From positions 11,150,839 through 11,214,838 of the forward strand of contig CM049316.1 of assembly GCA_026874595.1 (NCBI GenBank): 64,000 nucleotides of DNA, in the 5' to 3' direction. Of the stretch, positions 47,061 through 59,330 are shown one piece after another. The position numbers were made by a program, and so were the translations under genes. A model generated the notes under the pieces. It was not told the origin of the DNA and did no database searches. It saw only the letters and a list, made by a program, of their open reading frames with translations. This DNA is from Sipunculus nudus (Eukaryota > Annelida > Sipuncula > Golfingiida > Sipunculidae). Position 1 is the stretch's first letter, and each line of letters begins with the position of its first letter.

Positions 47061-48471
47061 AGATTTTCAAAAGACGTGTGACTAGATTTGAAACCGGAGC
47101 TTCCCTGGAATGCACAGGAAAAAAAATAAGGTTGGCTGTATATCATGTCAGAATTACCGTCCAAACGGGACTAAGGATTCTGGACACAACAGACAAGAAA
47201 TAAAAAGAATTCCCAAACCTGCAGTTGCACAGGGAGCCGTGATATTGGACATTTTAAAAAGTAAGGTTATGGAACAGACTCGTTCCGTTTTTGCCTGTTG
47301 TGATGTCTCGATTTAAATAACTGCATGATTGGCAAGACTTGCACACACGCAAATTAAAATTTTAAATATGGTGAAACTGCAAGATTTGCGTTTCAACATT
47401 GTGCAAATATATATTGAAATACTCGTTGAGCCAATGATGAACAGAATGTACTGAGCATATATTCATACCAAATTGAAAAATAAATAAAAACTACGTTATT
47501 CTGAAAACTGATGCTACATCTGATCACACAGTTAACATTGGACTGATTTACTTTCGATTCTGTGAAGTTAACAGATATTATTATTTATTTTGTCAGTAGA
47601 TTTAACGTGCAATCAATGCGATTGTACCAACAAAAGACATTCAGGAAACACCATCAATGGCGAGGCCAAACCCAATTTATTCAAGGAAATTATATAGTCG
47701 AGCATGGGACCTGAAATTTGAGAAATGTAATGTTACAGTTCTAAATTATATCCAGCAAAAGTACGAATTTTATGACAGAATTTCCTACAAACTTTTGATA
47801 ATGTTAATTTCGCATTCTACGACCCCGACTATCGTCATCAGGCCGGGACCGCTTTTCCATGTGGCCCTGTAATCTAAACCACCCACTTCTAATTGTATCG
47901 ATCATACCTAAATATGGAACAAGTAATCATACGGCTGCAGTCAGTTTTATATGAGTCCCGTTGAAACATTTGGTTTATTAGTTGATGACACTTTATTGAA
48001 TGAAATAAGTTAGTTCTCTCATGAAATTCAAATACTAATTAAATTAAATCACACCACCGACGTCATGGGTATAAAGCGGCAATGAGACTGAAATTTTGTA
48101 TTTGCCATTTGCTCCATCGTGTAAAACCTTATCGATCTGGAGCAGTCATTTATCTCTCTATGGAATGACGTTCGTCGTAGAAGCCTTGCATAGTTTTAGG
48201 AATTAATATGTTTGAAGGAAACGTATGTCGAGATAAGAGAGGTTTCTTATAGGAAATTGTGTGACGTAACCAGGATCCCATATTCCCTCTCTTAATTTAT
48301 TATTCATGAATATATATATATATAATTCGGTATCTGTTTGATCTGCTACACCAGAGGAGTACCTAGCCTATTTGTAGCCCAGGATGGTCGAAGAAACTTG
48401 ACACCATATGGAACACATGCCAAAATTCAGTGTTATGAGCTTTTAGTTAACACCAATGTATATAATAACAA

Positions 48472-48473
<2 letters not shown>
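47061..48473. other. Unassigned DNA
   Basis: No module or gene was recognised. Frames at 47110-47316 and 47657-47872 (about 70 codons, plus) have no recognisable motif and no splice-site support that I can defend. Confidence 0.4.

Positions 48474-48523
<50 letters not shown>
48474..48523. repeat. (TA)n microsatellite
   Basis: About 25 TA dinucleotides end in TCGATGAATTC. It produces spurious Ile-Tyr ORFs on the plus strand. Confidence 0.95.
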
Positions 48524-48531
<8 letters not shown>

Positions 48532-48750
48532 TCATTAACATGATTATTTTTCGCCACACATTAAAGATAAGTAACGTCTTTGATAATGTAAATCAAAAGG
48601 TCATTCAGGTTTCAACAAGTATATTTCATTATGAAGTGCACAGAAGAATGAATTGAAACCATAAGGAAAACGTATACTGCAGAATACACATTTAATGTGG
48701 TAACTCAGTTTTTCATGTTCACAAAAATTATAAGCTTAAACTCTACGTGG

Positions 48751-49371
48751 TGTTACGAAACCTAATATCAACAGATCACGTATGCGTGACGAACATAAAC
48801 TTTGTCATAGAGATAAAAAAAACAGATTCTGTGACACTAGGCAGCGTGAAATGTATGAACAGTTTTCACGAATCTTTTAAGAGAATAACAGTCCAATGAA
48901 TCACAAAATCTATCTACTGTAATCCAAAGTGAAATCCTGGCAGTGATCCGAAAGGCAAACTGAAGAATATATAAAATCCGTCAAAAATTTAGAAGAACAT
49001 CTATAATTGCCGCACTTATCGACTTAGCTGACTTACACGCTTCTGTGTCCGCTGGAATATTTCTCTCCTCTGCCCTCACCCTAAAACACAGCCCCCTATT
49101 TATAACTTCTCAACCAAGCCGAGAACTTTCGAATTCCCGAACAATCCTAAGAACCTTACATGATACACAGTACAGGAAACATCTGGAACAACGGACACCG
49201 TGTTTCTACACACCTTGGTCCACACCAGAGCCGGCCCGGCTCGGCCAGGCCAGAAAGCCACAGACTAGCATGACCGCTGTTTACACGTCAGACCCCACGC
49301 GTAGGCCGGGCTATGCCGTCATGGCAACGGCTAATGCTAGCCCTGCACATACACATAAAAGAAAAGAGACA
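48751..49371 (-). mobile_element. LTR of the same family (copy 2, probably solo)
   Basis: On the minus strand this is the second LTR of the family at 43180-43960. It keeps a good TATA box (TATAAATA on the minus strand, 49097-49104) and a canonical end GGTTTCGTAACA (48751 on the plus strand starts TGTTACG). No primer-binding site follows it and no pol motif precedes it, so it is a solo LTR or a 3' remnant. A matching target duplication was not found (flanks ACGTGG and ACTGT). The outer boundary at 49371 is approximate. Confidence 0.7.
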
Positions 49372-50423
49372 ACTGTAATAATATTAAAGTTTCATGTTGG
49401 GAGTGTTATTCAATTTCAACGGATATGAATAATTTGGCTCCCTAGGCGTGAATTTTGATGAGCTTTTTGTAGACGAAGATGCCATCCAGCCACGCAGAGA
49501 GTCAGTCCAGCCACCAGCTTGTCCCGGTGATTTTGAAGTCGTTGGAGGAGTCCAGATTACCACAGCCCAACACCCACATCGTAATTTCATCATCAGCAGG
49601 CCGTTTGCACCCCGATCTTATTGTTATTTAAGATGTTGTAAGATGTCCCTTTTAGTGTTTTATGTTATTCATTTATGTACCATGCGAGTATATGCGTGAG
49701 AGCGGATGCTGATTGGTTGACAGTATTATACCAGGATACAAGTATCTGTGTCACCAAAGAGCCTTGACTCACCAGTTATCGTGTTGCATAGTCTAGTAGG
49801 GGTAAAACCTGATGATTGTTTTGATAATTTTTTGTACATTAATAAATTGACTCTGAAATGTGTATACACAGCGAGAGATTGTGGATTATAGAAACTCCAT
49901 GAATACCGGTCAGTGTTACATCCCGGATTTACGTGTTTGCGCAATAGCAAAGTGATTAAGAACCGAGTGATCAAGAACTTTGCTGTCTGCCGTCATGATT
50001 GGTCTCTCTATATTTATTTGTATATAATCATTGTTTTTGTAAAGGAAGCTAGTCGTTAACACCTTTACCGGTGTGAAAATCCGTCACCTGTATAATTTAA
50101 CTGACAGTCTTGTTGTGTGGGTATATTCGTAAGCGTGAGAGGACGTCCAACATATGCCTGGACTGAGTCCAACGACACATAATTTAGCGTTGTATCCAAG
50201 AATTATCTATGAGGTCTGTGCATGCTGTTTGAAATGCGTGTCGTGTGCATAGTATGCGGGGAAGTGCATTACCTGTTTACAGCTCCCGTTTTTCTTATCT
50301 TAGTTTCTGCCTGAAACGAGACTTGCTTGTTGAAACGTGCTTGTTGGGTTAATGTTTATATATACATTAGTTTTGCTTATAAAGTGCTATATGCACCCGT
50401 ATTTTTCTTACCTTAGTTTTTTG
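49372..50423. other. Unassigned DNA beside LTR copy 2
   Basis: Two overlapping frames (49384-49593 minus, 49448-49699 plus) span a GC-richer patch at 49470-49600. If LTR copy 2 were a 3' LTR, the minus frame would be the end of the internal region, but it shows no integrase or other motif I recognise. The function is open. Confidence 0.35.
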
Positions 50424-51895
50424 CTTGCCGGAAATCTTCGATTTCGGCAAGCATGTTGGTCAGTTGCGTATGTCTGTTTGTTTGTTTGTAAAGATGTTTG
50501 TCTGTCTGTCTCCAGCCTAAAATGCACAGTTTCGTAGCGATCGCTTTCAAACTTACACAGTTGAGAGAAAACCCAAAGTCCCCGAACCTCTATTGAATTT
50601 TGTCATTATCTGTCAGTGGTCTAGGTCAAGGTCATCAAAAGTTTTTCTTCATATCTTTGACACTATTAATCGTATATACTTCAACTGTAGCTCATTTTAT
50701 TCGTCATTTCAATTCTTTTCTTCTGGTGTATAACGGCCAAATTTATACCATGGTTACGCATTTTGGGGAAAAAGTCATGATATTCGAAAATAAGGGGTCT
50801 TATTTTTCTAACTCTGTCAGTTTTAAAACTATAGAGGTCTACTTTTTTGCATCAGGTAGCATACAAGTAGTATTATTTGATTATTTCAAAAGTCTCGCAA
50901 TATCTCGTACAATATCTCGTAAAACCAGGTATTTCTGGTATATGGCTTAGTGATAGCCTAGATTCCATAAGTATCCAGGAATCATTTTTAAACTGTTATA
51001 TATTATTTCTTACAGTAATATCTCCAAACAGTTTTTTCATTTTCCGGATTTGTCTGCTATGGGGCGCTGCACTCGAACTTCCTCAACATATCATTTTACG
51101 GCCTTATCTCGAAAATTATAAATCTCAATTTCAAAAACTATAGCTTATTTTCTTCCTTTGGGTCTTCTCCATAACCTGAGTTAGTCATCTCGTCTTAGCT
51201 TTCTGTCACTTGTCAGCATGTCTGTCTGTTCTCCTCAAATTCGCCTGCTTGCTGGTTTTTGTGTCTTACATATAGCATTCTAAAGGTCACAGTTTTATAG
51301 TAATCGTTTTGAAACTGGTACATCTTATGTCTTAGAGTGATATCTCAAAATTTATTTTTCATATTTCGGATATGGCCGCCAGGGGGCGCTGCATTCGAAC
51401 CTCCCCAACATATCATGTTTAAGCCATATCTGCAGAACTATAAACCTCAGTTACATAGAGTATAACTGTTTTCTTTCCCTGTGTCGTCTGTGTTATAACA
51501 TAAACTATAGCTTATTAATTCTTCCTTTGAGTCGTCTCCGTAAACTAATTAAGTCATCTGATCTCAATGTTGTGACACTTTGTCAGTATGTCTGTCTGTT
51601 TGTCAGCTGTCTCAATTTGACCTGCCTGCTGGTTCATGCGCCCTACATATAACATTCTTCAATCCTCAGTTTTGATGGAATCACTTTGTAACTTACATAT
51701 ATGTTTTACAGATTTCTGGAAGTTTTTTTGTGTATTGTTTAAATAGGTCAAAGGTCAAGGTCATCAAAATTATGCAATATCTTATTTTCTTCATAACTTT
51801 GTGTTAAAAAGTGTTGCTTATTTTCTTCCTCCTCGACGTTGCTCATTCATTTGACTAATCTATTCCAATTTTACGGCAAGCGCTCGCCTCTAGTT
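50424..51895 (+). mobile_element. Sub-repeated non-coding element with terminal GGCAAGC hairpins
   Basis: The left end carries a stem-loop, CTTGCCGGAAAT then CTTCG then ATTTCGGCAAG (50429-50456). The right end carries GGCAAGCGCTCGCC, a near-palindrome, followed by TCTAG (51877-51895). Between them are three diverged internal repeats of about 320-370 bp: TGTCTGTCTG starts near 50501, 51219 and 51590, a GGGGCGCTGCACTCGAAC word lies at 51062 and again near 51385, and AGGTCAAGGTCATCAAA lies at 50624 and 51753. The right end (hairpin, then CTAG, then T) is compatible with a Helitron 3' end, but I could not identify a TC 5' end. No protein is encoded. Confidence 0.55.
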
Positions 51896-52223
51896 TCCTT
51901 CTATTGGTGTTTTTCGTGATTTTAAGTTTGATTCTATGTTATTTTGTGCTGGGGTTACCCTCTAGACTAATGTTATTGCTTTTATCTTAGTATTATTTTT
52001 GTAATTTTTATTTTCATTTATATATATATGTCTACTTTTAAATGCTAGTAATTCTACTTTTGTATACATATTTAGTCTTACATTTATGTACATAATATTC
52101 ATTGTGTTAATAGAGTTGATAATTCATTAGTTTGACATTTATGTTTGAGCTCAGAGGAGTAGTGTTTTAATTCGTTTCTTGTTTGTAGCTTGACTGCGAC
52201 CTGGTTTATTTAACACTTTTGCC

Positions 52224-52238
52224 GGGGGGGGGGGGGGG
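52224..52238 (+). repeat. G15 homopolymer
   Basis: Fifteen consecutive G follow CACTTTTGCC. It is a candidate quadruplex or a sequencing-length-uncertain tract. Confidence 0.9.
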
Positions 52239-53306
52239 TAGGAATATAGTCTTGAATTACGCCCTGAAATATGTACAGGATGCCCTTATTTGAAGCTGGC
52301 TTTGACAGCTGATAGCATCAGAAGATTGATTGGAGTTGCGCTGAGTCTTCTTTTGAAGCATCTTCTCCTCACATCAGGGAACTGGTGATATTCCCTAGGA
52401 GACATGCTTTGCACATCGAGATCAGTGTAACCGTTTCCACATTGAAAGTGTATCCTGTTCTTCGTTAAGATTTGCTCAGTACTAACATTTGTGGTAAGAT
52501 CACAGGAATCGAAGCCGGGAGGTCATGAGGTAAGATAATGAGGGCCAGTGATTTTATTTTATATACAATCCTTACTCTCTGTTTATTTCATTCTGATTAT
52601 ATAATATGTAAAGTGTAGGTATTAATGTTAATTGTTGATTTAAATGTCAGACCTGAGATATACCTAAGCTGAGTTGCCGGGTACTTACACAATGACTGTA
52701 ATTGCTTAGCTTGATTACACGGCAATTCTATTCAGTCTGATTGCACTTTCATTCAGCTCCCGTGCAAATCTTCCTTTAATTGAAGCTTTTGTAACACTTC
52801 AAGTAAATCTCTGATTGGTTACCTCATTGTGTATGAATCATGCTCGGAGACATGCTATGTGTTGAGGTTCCGTTAGAATTTGGGGGCCAAGCCCTGAGCA
52901 TGTATATTTGCTGTGTATAGTTGAAATGAAGAATTCAGAGATAAGTAAGTCTATCGCCAATGCATCCTGGTTATGATCTCTACAAGGAGTTGTAACTTCA
53001 GCCAAGGCTTGGTAAGATTTTCCCGGTCGTTCACAAACCAGTCTTAGCTCTTTATGAAGCCTTAAAGGGAAGCCTGTGCCTGACGGCCGTGATTCACACA
53101 CAAACAAGTGTGCTCATGTTGGTCTTCGGACCAACTATAGGGACGATTTTTACCTAAGGTGCGGTAGACACCAGGCCCGTTTAGTCGAAGCATATGTAGT
53201 CGCTCTTTGACGTAATCCCAAAGGGAAATGGAACCCTGGGAATGTACACACTTATATTAAGATAAATTCAGTAAACTTGAATAGAATTTGGATAGAATCA
53301 TTTATC

Positions 53307-53309
<3 letters not shown>

Positions 53310-53342
<33 letters not shown>
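53310..53342. repeat. (TA)n microsatellite
   Basis: About 16 TA dinucleotides. Confidence 0.95.
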
Positions 53343-53345
<3 letters not shown>

Positions 53346-55269
53346 CAGTTTTGTATATAAAAATACCTTCATGGTTTTTAATGCTTCTGGCTGTATGGTG
53401 CAGTGCATCTGAAATGTTCGTAATTCCAACCCCTTTCTATACCCTGTTTAGAAAAGCACGTTATTCGTTGAAAGCACGCATAAATAATGTTGATAATTTT
53501 TATGTCACTACTATGTGTAATTTGATGAATTGCAAACTGAAATTATCATCTACATCCTCTTTTAACATTTTTTACCTTCATATGCATACTCGCCTCTTGA
53601 CTATTATTTACTGGACCATTATGTTTATCATAATAAGGACTAATTAATGTGTGTGTCTTAAATAAAACATGATTTACTGATTGCTTGATTGCATGCATAC
53701 TTGATTACTTGAATGATTGATTGATATATAGGGAAGGTGGACATGTGACCTGGCCGGAAAAAGGTTTGAAGTGGAAACATCTCTAAATGGAACGTATTTT
53801 AACCTCGATTTTATCCTTCTATAGATTAATATAACATCTTCCATATAGGCGATGTAGAAAAAATCCTTGAATGCACAATTTACTGATACCCTTGTCTGCT
53901 TTCCCTCCCAATAAATCCTCATTCTGTTTACCGTAGCTGATGCTGACACCCAGTGTTATTACACTCCTCAGGTGAACATTTCCTTTGGTGATGTATACCC
54001 TGTTTGCGGGTAAAAAGCTTTTCTTTAGGATATTAAAGCCATAATTCTCAAAGGTGACAGAGATTTACATTTTAGGTCCGCGACAGACGTGCCTGAACTG
54101 CCAAAGGCGAAGAGGTAATTTTCTATACACTGTTTCATTAAGAACGAAAACCGATATTTACTGACAGGAAGTCCGGTAAAACATGGCGGCACGTAGAAAC
54201 ACGACGACAAACGATGCATGAAAAGCCTTGATGAATGCTATGTCGTCTGGAGTCACTCCGTTTCTTAAAAGAGAGTTTTGATGCATAGCGTCAGCTTCCT
54301 CCTTTAATTGGCAATGCGACCTCAGGTCTGGGAAAAGCGAAATACATTTGGTTCTGTTCAAAGAAGCTATATTGGTATAATCCTTCTGAATCACGAGATT
54401 AAACATCCAACGGATAGCTTTATTGGGCGACTTTAAAAAGAAAAAAATTACAAATACAGGGCCATTAATTTGGAGGATAGCAAATGAAGTTTCATACGGG
54501 ATCGGTTTCAGAGGATCAGATTTTTTTGTTTTGCTTCTAGCTTCTTACTCGTCATTGAATTCTATATTCCATTATATTACTATTAAAGATTTGTTTTCAC
54601 TTTCCTTATCAAATTGTGAATATAAGTTTAAGTCTTAGGCTTCTGGCTATAGTCATGTGAAACATTAATAGAAAAAGGTAACAAAATTGCGGGTAACAAT
54701 AGAAATGAAGCGTGGGCAAGGATTTTTTTAAAATTAGGCCCCAACTTTGATTAAGTCGGGTGGTAAAACGGTGTATAATGAGAGTATAAGTAAACATCCC
54801 TTATGATGTAGCAGTATTAAAAAATATTGTTGGGAAAAAGGGTCCATTGGTTCATTGCATATAAATCATCTTTGCCCATGAAACTTGGTTCAGCCCACTT
54901 CTCCCGGTCAAACAGCTGATGTCATAATTCATGAAGATGTTTCATCGGACAAAATGATGTAAAAGGCAATTCATGCCCACAAATGAGAACATTAAGGTAA
55001 AAGACAGAATTAATTGATTATCATCGAGGTCCTTTATTATAAAAGTTTAAAATATTAAGACCAGCTGCGACCTACAACATTATACGGGGACAAAGATAAC
55101 ATGACAATTACAACTTGCTCTTACCTTCACCAACTATGGGCAGTAAAGATAACTTCTTAATTATTATGAAGCAGGAAAACCTACTGCTACCATCACAAAA
55201 TGCGGGTACATAGATAATTTGATAATTATTGTGAAGCAGGAAATTTAATTACTGGCGCTAGAGTGTCAT

Positions 55270-55810
55270 AACATCTAAGACTGAGGAACGCATTATAAGG
55301 CTTTATGAAGATGCAAATATTCTCGTCATTTCTGACAACGCTTCATGGCCTACAGGTACACTGTCAATCAACGTGAACCAGTCCAATAGTTAGCATTTTC
55401 GGTAACTTTCTAATAATACCAAATATGAGAAAGAAAAATTCCGTTTAAACCCAGCACATTGGTTAACCCCTCGTCATGTTTGATGAATTTATGACCGCAT
55501 GAACACTAGCATGGCTCGCACGGGTTATAGGACGCAGGCATCTTCCAGGCGATATAGGAAATGACCCGTGTCCATGAAGACGGTGTTTCAGTTTGGGTTG
55601 TGAGCTCACATGTATACTATTGTGTTTATTCATCATTCATAGCATAATATTGAGATAATGGGCCGTTTACCACAATATGAATGCACCCTGATGCAAGACC
55701 ACTGCGATACATTCGTCGATATTACTTGTATCACGACTCGAGTAGGCTTACCAGCCCAATTATCCGATTACCTACTGAGTCGGGTTGTCACGGCTACAGG
55801 AAAACCTACT
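55270..55810 (+). repeat. S repeat copy 2
   Basis: This is the inverted partner of 2230-2640: ACTGAGGAACGCATTATAAG (55280), CATGGCCTACAGGTACACTG (55346), ACGACTCGAGTAGGCTTACC (55733) and CTGAGTCGGGTTGTCACGGC (55775). This copy has about 150 bp of additional DNA between its left and right halves. Confidence 0.6.
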
Positions 55811-56329
55811 TTTAACTGTCACACCACCAGAGATGTGAACGACAAGGTTTTTTTTAACTGTCACACGTTGACATAGTGAACCGGTGGTATCCTTACAATC
55901 ACACGTATGTTGCCCCGAAAATCGAAAGTCGCACGGACGGACAGATGAAAACCAAGTATGTGATAACAAAATGTGAGTACACTAATCGAAAGGAAACACT
56001 TACCTGTCGTGTGACTTCACATAACAAATCACCACAAACCGAAGTGATTTCATTAAACTAAACAACTCTGTCAAATCTCTACTCTAGTCTGAGTAATCAA
56101 CAAACGTATAACAGTGGTTTACCATATAGTGGTTAAAACTAACCTATCTTGCCTTGAATTTTCCACGAGTAATTCTTCCATTGACTTGAAATAGCATGTA
56201 CATATATAGTGGTTAATTTTGGTTTGATTTGACCTGCTCACTCAGCTTCTCACTCAAAGTCTGAATGTTGTGTACAAAATGGTAGTTTGTATGGGTGTTT
56301 GCATTGGTAGGCAGGTAAATGTTTAAATG
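55811..56329. other. Unassigned DNA
   Basis: No gene or repeat was recognised. A 12 bp word, TTTAACTGTCAC, occurs twice (55810 and 55853). Confidence 0.35.
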
Positions 56330-56510
56330 CCCGCAAGTGAGAAACTTTTGTAAGCGTGTGTTTTAGCATTACAAGCTTGTCAGCGTATGTAAGCGTTCCA
56401 GCGTTTGTCCGTATTTGTAAGCGTTTAAGTGTTTGTGAGTGTGTCAGCGTTAGATAAGCGTTTCAGAGTTTGTCAGGGTGTCAGAGATTGCAAGCGTTAA
56501 TGTGATTCAT
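56330..56510 (+). repeat. Degenerate short-period minisatellite (GTAAGCGTT / GTCAGCGTT)
   Basis: This is an irregular tandem series of GTAAGCG, GTCAGCG, CAGCGTTTGTC and AAGCGTTTAAG words, with spacing mostly 12-20 bp, ending at GCAAGCGTTAATG. It is too degenerate for a single unit length by eye. Confidence 0.7.
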
Positions 56511-56685
56511 GTAAAAGGTTTACAACTGTTTCAAGGACTTGTTGCACACAGATGCGGGAGTGTCAGTTTGACACCGGGATCACCATGGTTACCACCATTG
56601 TTAATATGGAATGATTGTATAAACTGGCCTTAGAATCGTTGGAAAACGGACAGACACGAATCAACGTGAGCGAGCTCTGTCTACC

Positions 56686-56713
56686 TGTCTCTCTCATTCT
56701 CTGTCTCTCTCTG

Positions 56714-56770
<57 letters not shown>
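56686..56770. repeat. (CT)n microsatellite
   Basis: This is a CT-rich tract, pure from about 56727 to 56770 with interrupted units before it. Confidence 0.95.
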
Positions 56771-56775
<5 letters not shown>

Positions 56776-57499
56776 ATAATACCGTTCTTTTTTATTTGCA
56801 GAACCTTTGCTTATATAGGGACAGTGAAGACGAAGAACACAAAACAGACAAACAGAATTCTAATTACAGTCCAATAAAGGTTTTGTCGTTGGTCAATTCA
56901 GGTTAAATAAAAAAATATACCCTTGGGGCATTTAATTTCAAGAAAAATACTCAAGAGTTCTGTAAGACCTATTTGCCGAATTTTTCTTTACTGATCTTCA
57001 ACCAGCCAATATTCCTGCCCCTTCAGTCATGAATGGAATTTCCACATCCTGTTAAACCAGTACGCACCTATCCACTACTCTCAGCTGAATAAAAGAATGC
57101 ACTCTCCAGGTTTCATTTGAACTAACGGATAAAAATGATGTTCATGTGCATCTCCTGGGTAGGGTATTTCATATTGTAATAAATTCCTATATTTGGCAGC
57201 GTATTGTGATACGTTTTTATTTGGTTTTAATTTATACAAAACAAATTCTATTTCCGGTAAATTTCCGGTGATGAGTCTTCGCTCATATGGTCTATCATAC
57301 CTCCTTAATTACTTCCTGCCATACGACATGGCATGTCTGTGGAAACGAGCGGCAGCGATAAACACATGGGCTGTCATCTTTCCTGTTATACTAACCACCA
57401 AAATGTCTTCATTTATAACAAAACCGTATTGTTATGACATATAATTAGTTTAGTATTAAATGAGAAATACAAAAAAAATCGATATATGAAAATATTAAG

Positions 57500-57500
<1 letters not shown>

Positions 57501-57541
<41 letters not shown>
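57501..57541. repeat. (TA)n microsatellite
   Basis: About 20 TA dinucleotides. Confidence 0.95.
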
Positions 57542-57546
<5 letters not shown>

Positions 57547-57949
57547 CGCATCCAAAGAAGGAAAACCTTTAATTTACCAGTCGTTTGAATTTAACATATC
57601 TCAGTAACAGAGCCGGCGTAATATTTTTGGTAGCTTTCTTAATACTAATAAATATGTGGTATATTTCAAAGTTCTTTATATAAAGTAGAAATCATGCTGG
57701 ATGTGTTTATGTCTGAAAGCCAGAAATTAAATCTTCATGAAGAATAGATTATGATTTGTATTAATGTTAAATAAAAGTTAAAGACCACACCCCGTGTGCG
57801 TTTTTAGGAAGAGACGATGACGGCAGTGGCCCCTCTGTTAAGTTTACTTTTACTTGAGTTTAAGGTACACTCAGACATCAATTTTCCTTCTTTTAACCTT
57901 TTAGTCGAACCAAATGTCGGACGATTCATTTCCATCGTCAATTAGAGTA

Positions 57950-58800
57950 GATATCCTTTTAGCAACTGGTGTGGGCCAGAGATGACTTCATGCATCAACA
58001 AGTGACCAATGGGTCCTGACGCTCAGTGTAATTTTTACATTTTAGAGTGCTACTAATACATAAAACAGGCATAACTCGCAAAATTTATCAAGGGTATATA
58101 TGCAAGGAGACTAACAAAAGTCCTACCTGAATAATAAGTAAACTATTTCTGGGTCAAGTGGTGAGGCTGTGTGCCTTGTTAATACCTGGCCAACCATAAT
58201 TACAAAATATACAAGAAAGAAAGGCGTAGAAGTAATGAAAAGTGACTTTATATAGCTAAAAGGGCTGAAAATGTGTAAATCTTGCAGTTGTGTCCGCCAC
58301 AGTTCTGAAGAACTTGCTGGGCCGACATACTTCATTTTTGTGCATGTTAATAATGTTATATTTGCAGCTGATGCACAATGCTTTAATATTGAGTGCAACA
58401 TTTTTGTTTTGCATTCCAGAACACGTCAGATTTACAAAATGCTTAAAACAAACAAAAACACACATAAATAGCGAAAAATATAGCTAACCGTGACAGAGGT
58501 TTTGTTATCAAGGTGACTTGGGAAGGTACTACCTTAATTTTAAGTAAAACATTTCTAGGTCATGCAGTCACGATGTGTGCCTTGTTAACAACTGGCCAGT
58601 CGTAATTTCTGAGTAAAAAAATACACGAAAGAAATTCGTAGAAGTAAAATAAATGTAGATGCACCACCAGTCTTCTACAGTTGAAAGACCTTTTTTGGTA
58701 TGATAGGAGATGTACCAAGGACCTGCTTTGACGGCCGGATGGACGACGGACAAATGGTGATCATTTTAGCTCAGATTACCGTCAGCTAAGCTAAAAACGG
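57950..58800 (-). repeat. G-family copy
   Basis: The right end has the head on the minus strand: CGGCCGGATGGACGACGGAC (58732), TGGTGATCATTTTAGCTCAG, then GTCAGCTAAGCTAAAAA. Two diverged units follow inward. The word TGTGCCTTGTTAANA, then CTGGCCA and AAGAAANNCGTAGAAGTAA, occurs near 58169 and again near 58575, about 405 bp apart. The units differ from those of the 37-39 kb array, so this is a different subfamily sharing the end. Confidence 0.65.
58764..58796. other. Terminal hairpin of the G family
   Basis: TTTTAGCT (58764-58771) and AGCTAAAA (58789-58796) form an 8 bp inverted pair around CAGATTACCGTCAGCTA. The same end, slightly decayed, is at 39616-39650 (TATAGCTCAG then CTAAGCTAAAA). It marks the insertion edge into P2 there, so it is probably the true element terminus. 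Confidence 0.65.
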
Positions 58801-59330
58801 TAACTCGATTTTTTACCTAGTCCCTTGTTGCTATTTACAAATCTACTGCTTCTGCTTTTTGTTCTAGTTTTTCTTTTCAAAAGAGCCTGTCGTGCTGCAG
58901 TATATGTTGATATTTTAAGTTAAAAAGCACTCAAAGACCCTATTCCTTGAATCGACACGTCAGGGTAAGGTCACGTGATTGGCTGTGTCAGTCCTTAGAA
59001 GGTGTTTTAGCTGGTGTTCCAGCAAACGAGAAAAACGTTATAAGGTGGCAAGAGCAACATAACATCATCCAGTTCCTTTTACTACACGCCTCGCCAATGT
59101 TCCTCATCTAACGGTTAATGGAATGTTTTATATTATTAAAAAACTATTAAAAAGACATGATCTTCACTCATATATATGTGATTCCTATTGTTGTGTATAG
59201 CTATAATGAACGTATGAGGAAAATTAATATTCTGAACCTGTATTAGAAATACATTAATTGCTCAAAATACACAGGATACAGTTAATACAAACTATTAATC
59301 CTTCCCTCCTGCCAAAACGACCTTCCTCAG
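58800..59330 (+). repeat. T-module copy 1
   Basis: This block is paralogous to 62750-63240. TTCAAAAGAGCCTGTCGTGC (58876) pairs with 62803, CTGCAGTATATGTTGATATT (58894) with 62821, AACGTTATAAGGTGGCAAGA (59033) with 62935, and CTGCCAAAACGACC (59309) with 63243. It is non-coding. It begins exactly at the G-family end. Confidence 0.7.

Larger units (their letters stand above)
51896..55269. other. Unassigned DNA
   Basis: No gene was supported. Minus frames at 52838-53107, 53674-53949 and 54158-54406 (82-91 codons) are the least AT-biased in this part and could include exons, but I recognise no domain and cannot defend splice sites. A G15 run and a TA microsatellite fall inside. Confidence 0.35.

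Noticed and set aside
48338-48656. Ile-Tyr repeat ORFs
   Set aside because: They are produced entirely by translating the TA microsatellite.
43180-49371. A single complete LTR retrotransposon bounded by the two LTRs
   Set aside because: The LTRs are in opposite orientation, are diverged, and the DNA between them is G array, W and Q module sequence without gag or pol motifs.
49384-49699. Internal retroelement coding end beside LTR copy 2
   Set aside because: Both strands give short open frames and neither shows an integrase, chromodomain or other retroelement motif.
52838-54406. Minus-strand frames at 52838-53107, 53674-53949 and 54158-54406 as exons of one host gene
   Set aside because: They have no recognisable domain and I could not defend splice donors and acceptors joining them in phase. 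They stay unassigned.
56563-56775. Arg-Glu repeat ORF on the minus strand
   Set aside because: It is a translation of the CT microsatellite.
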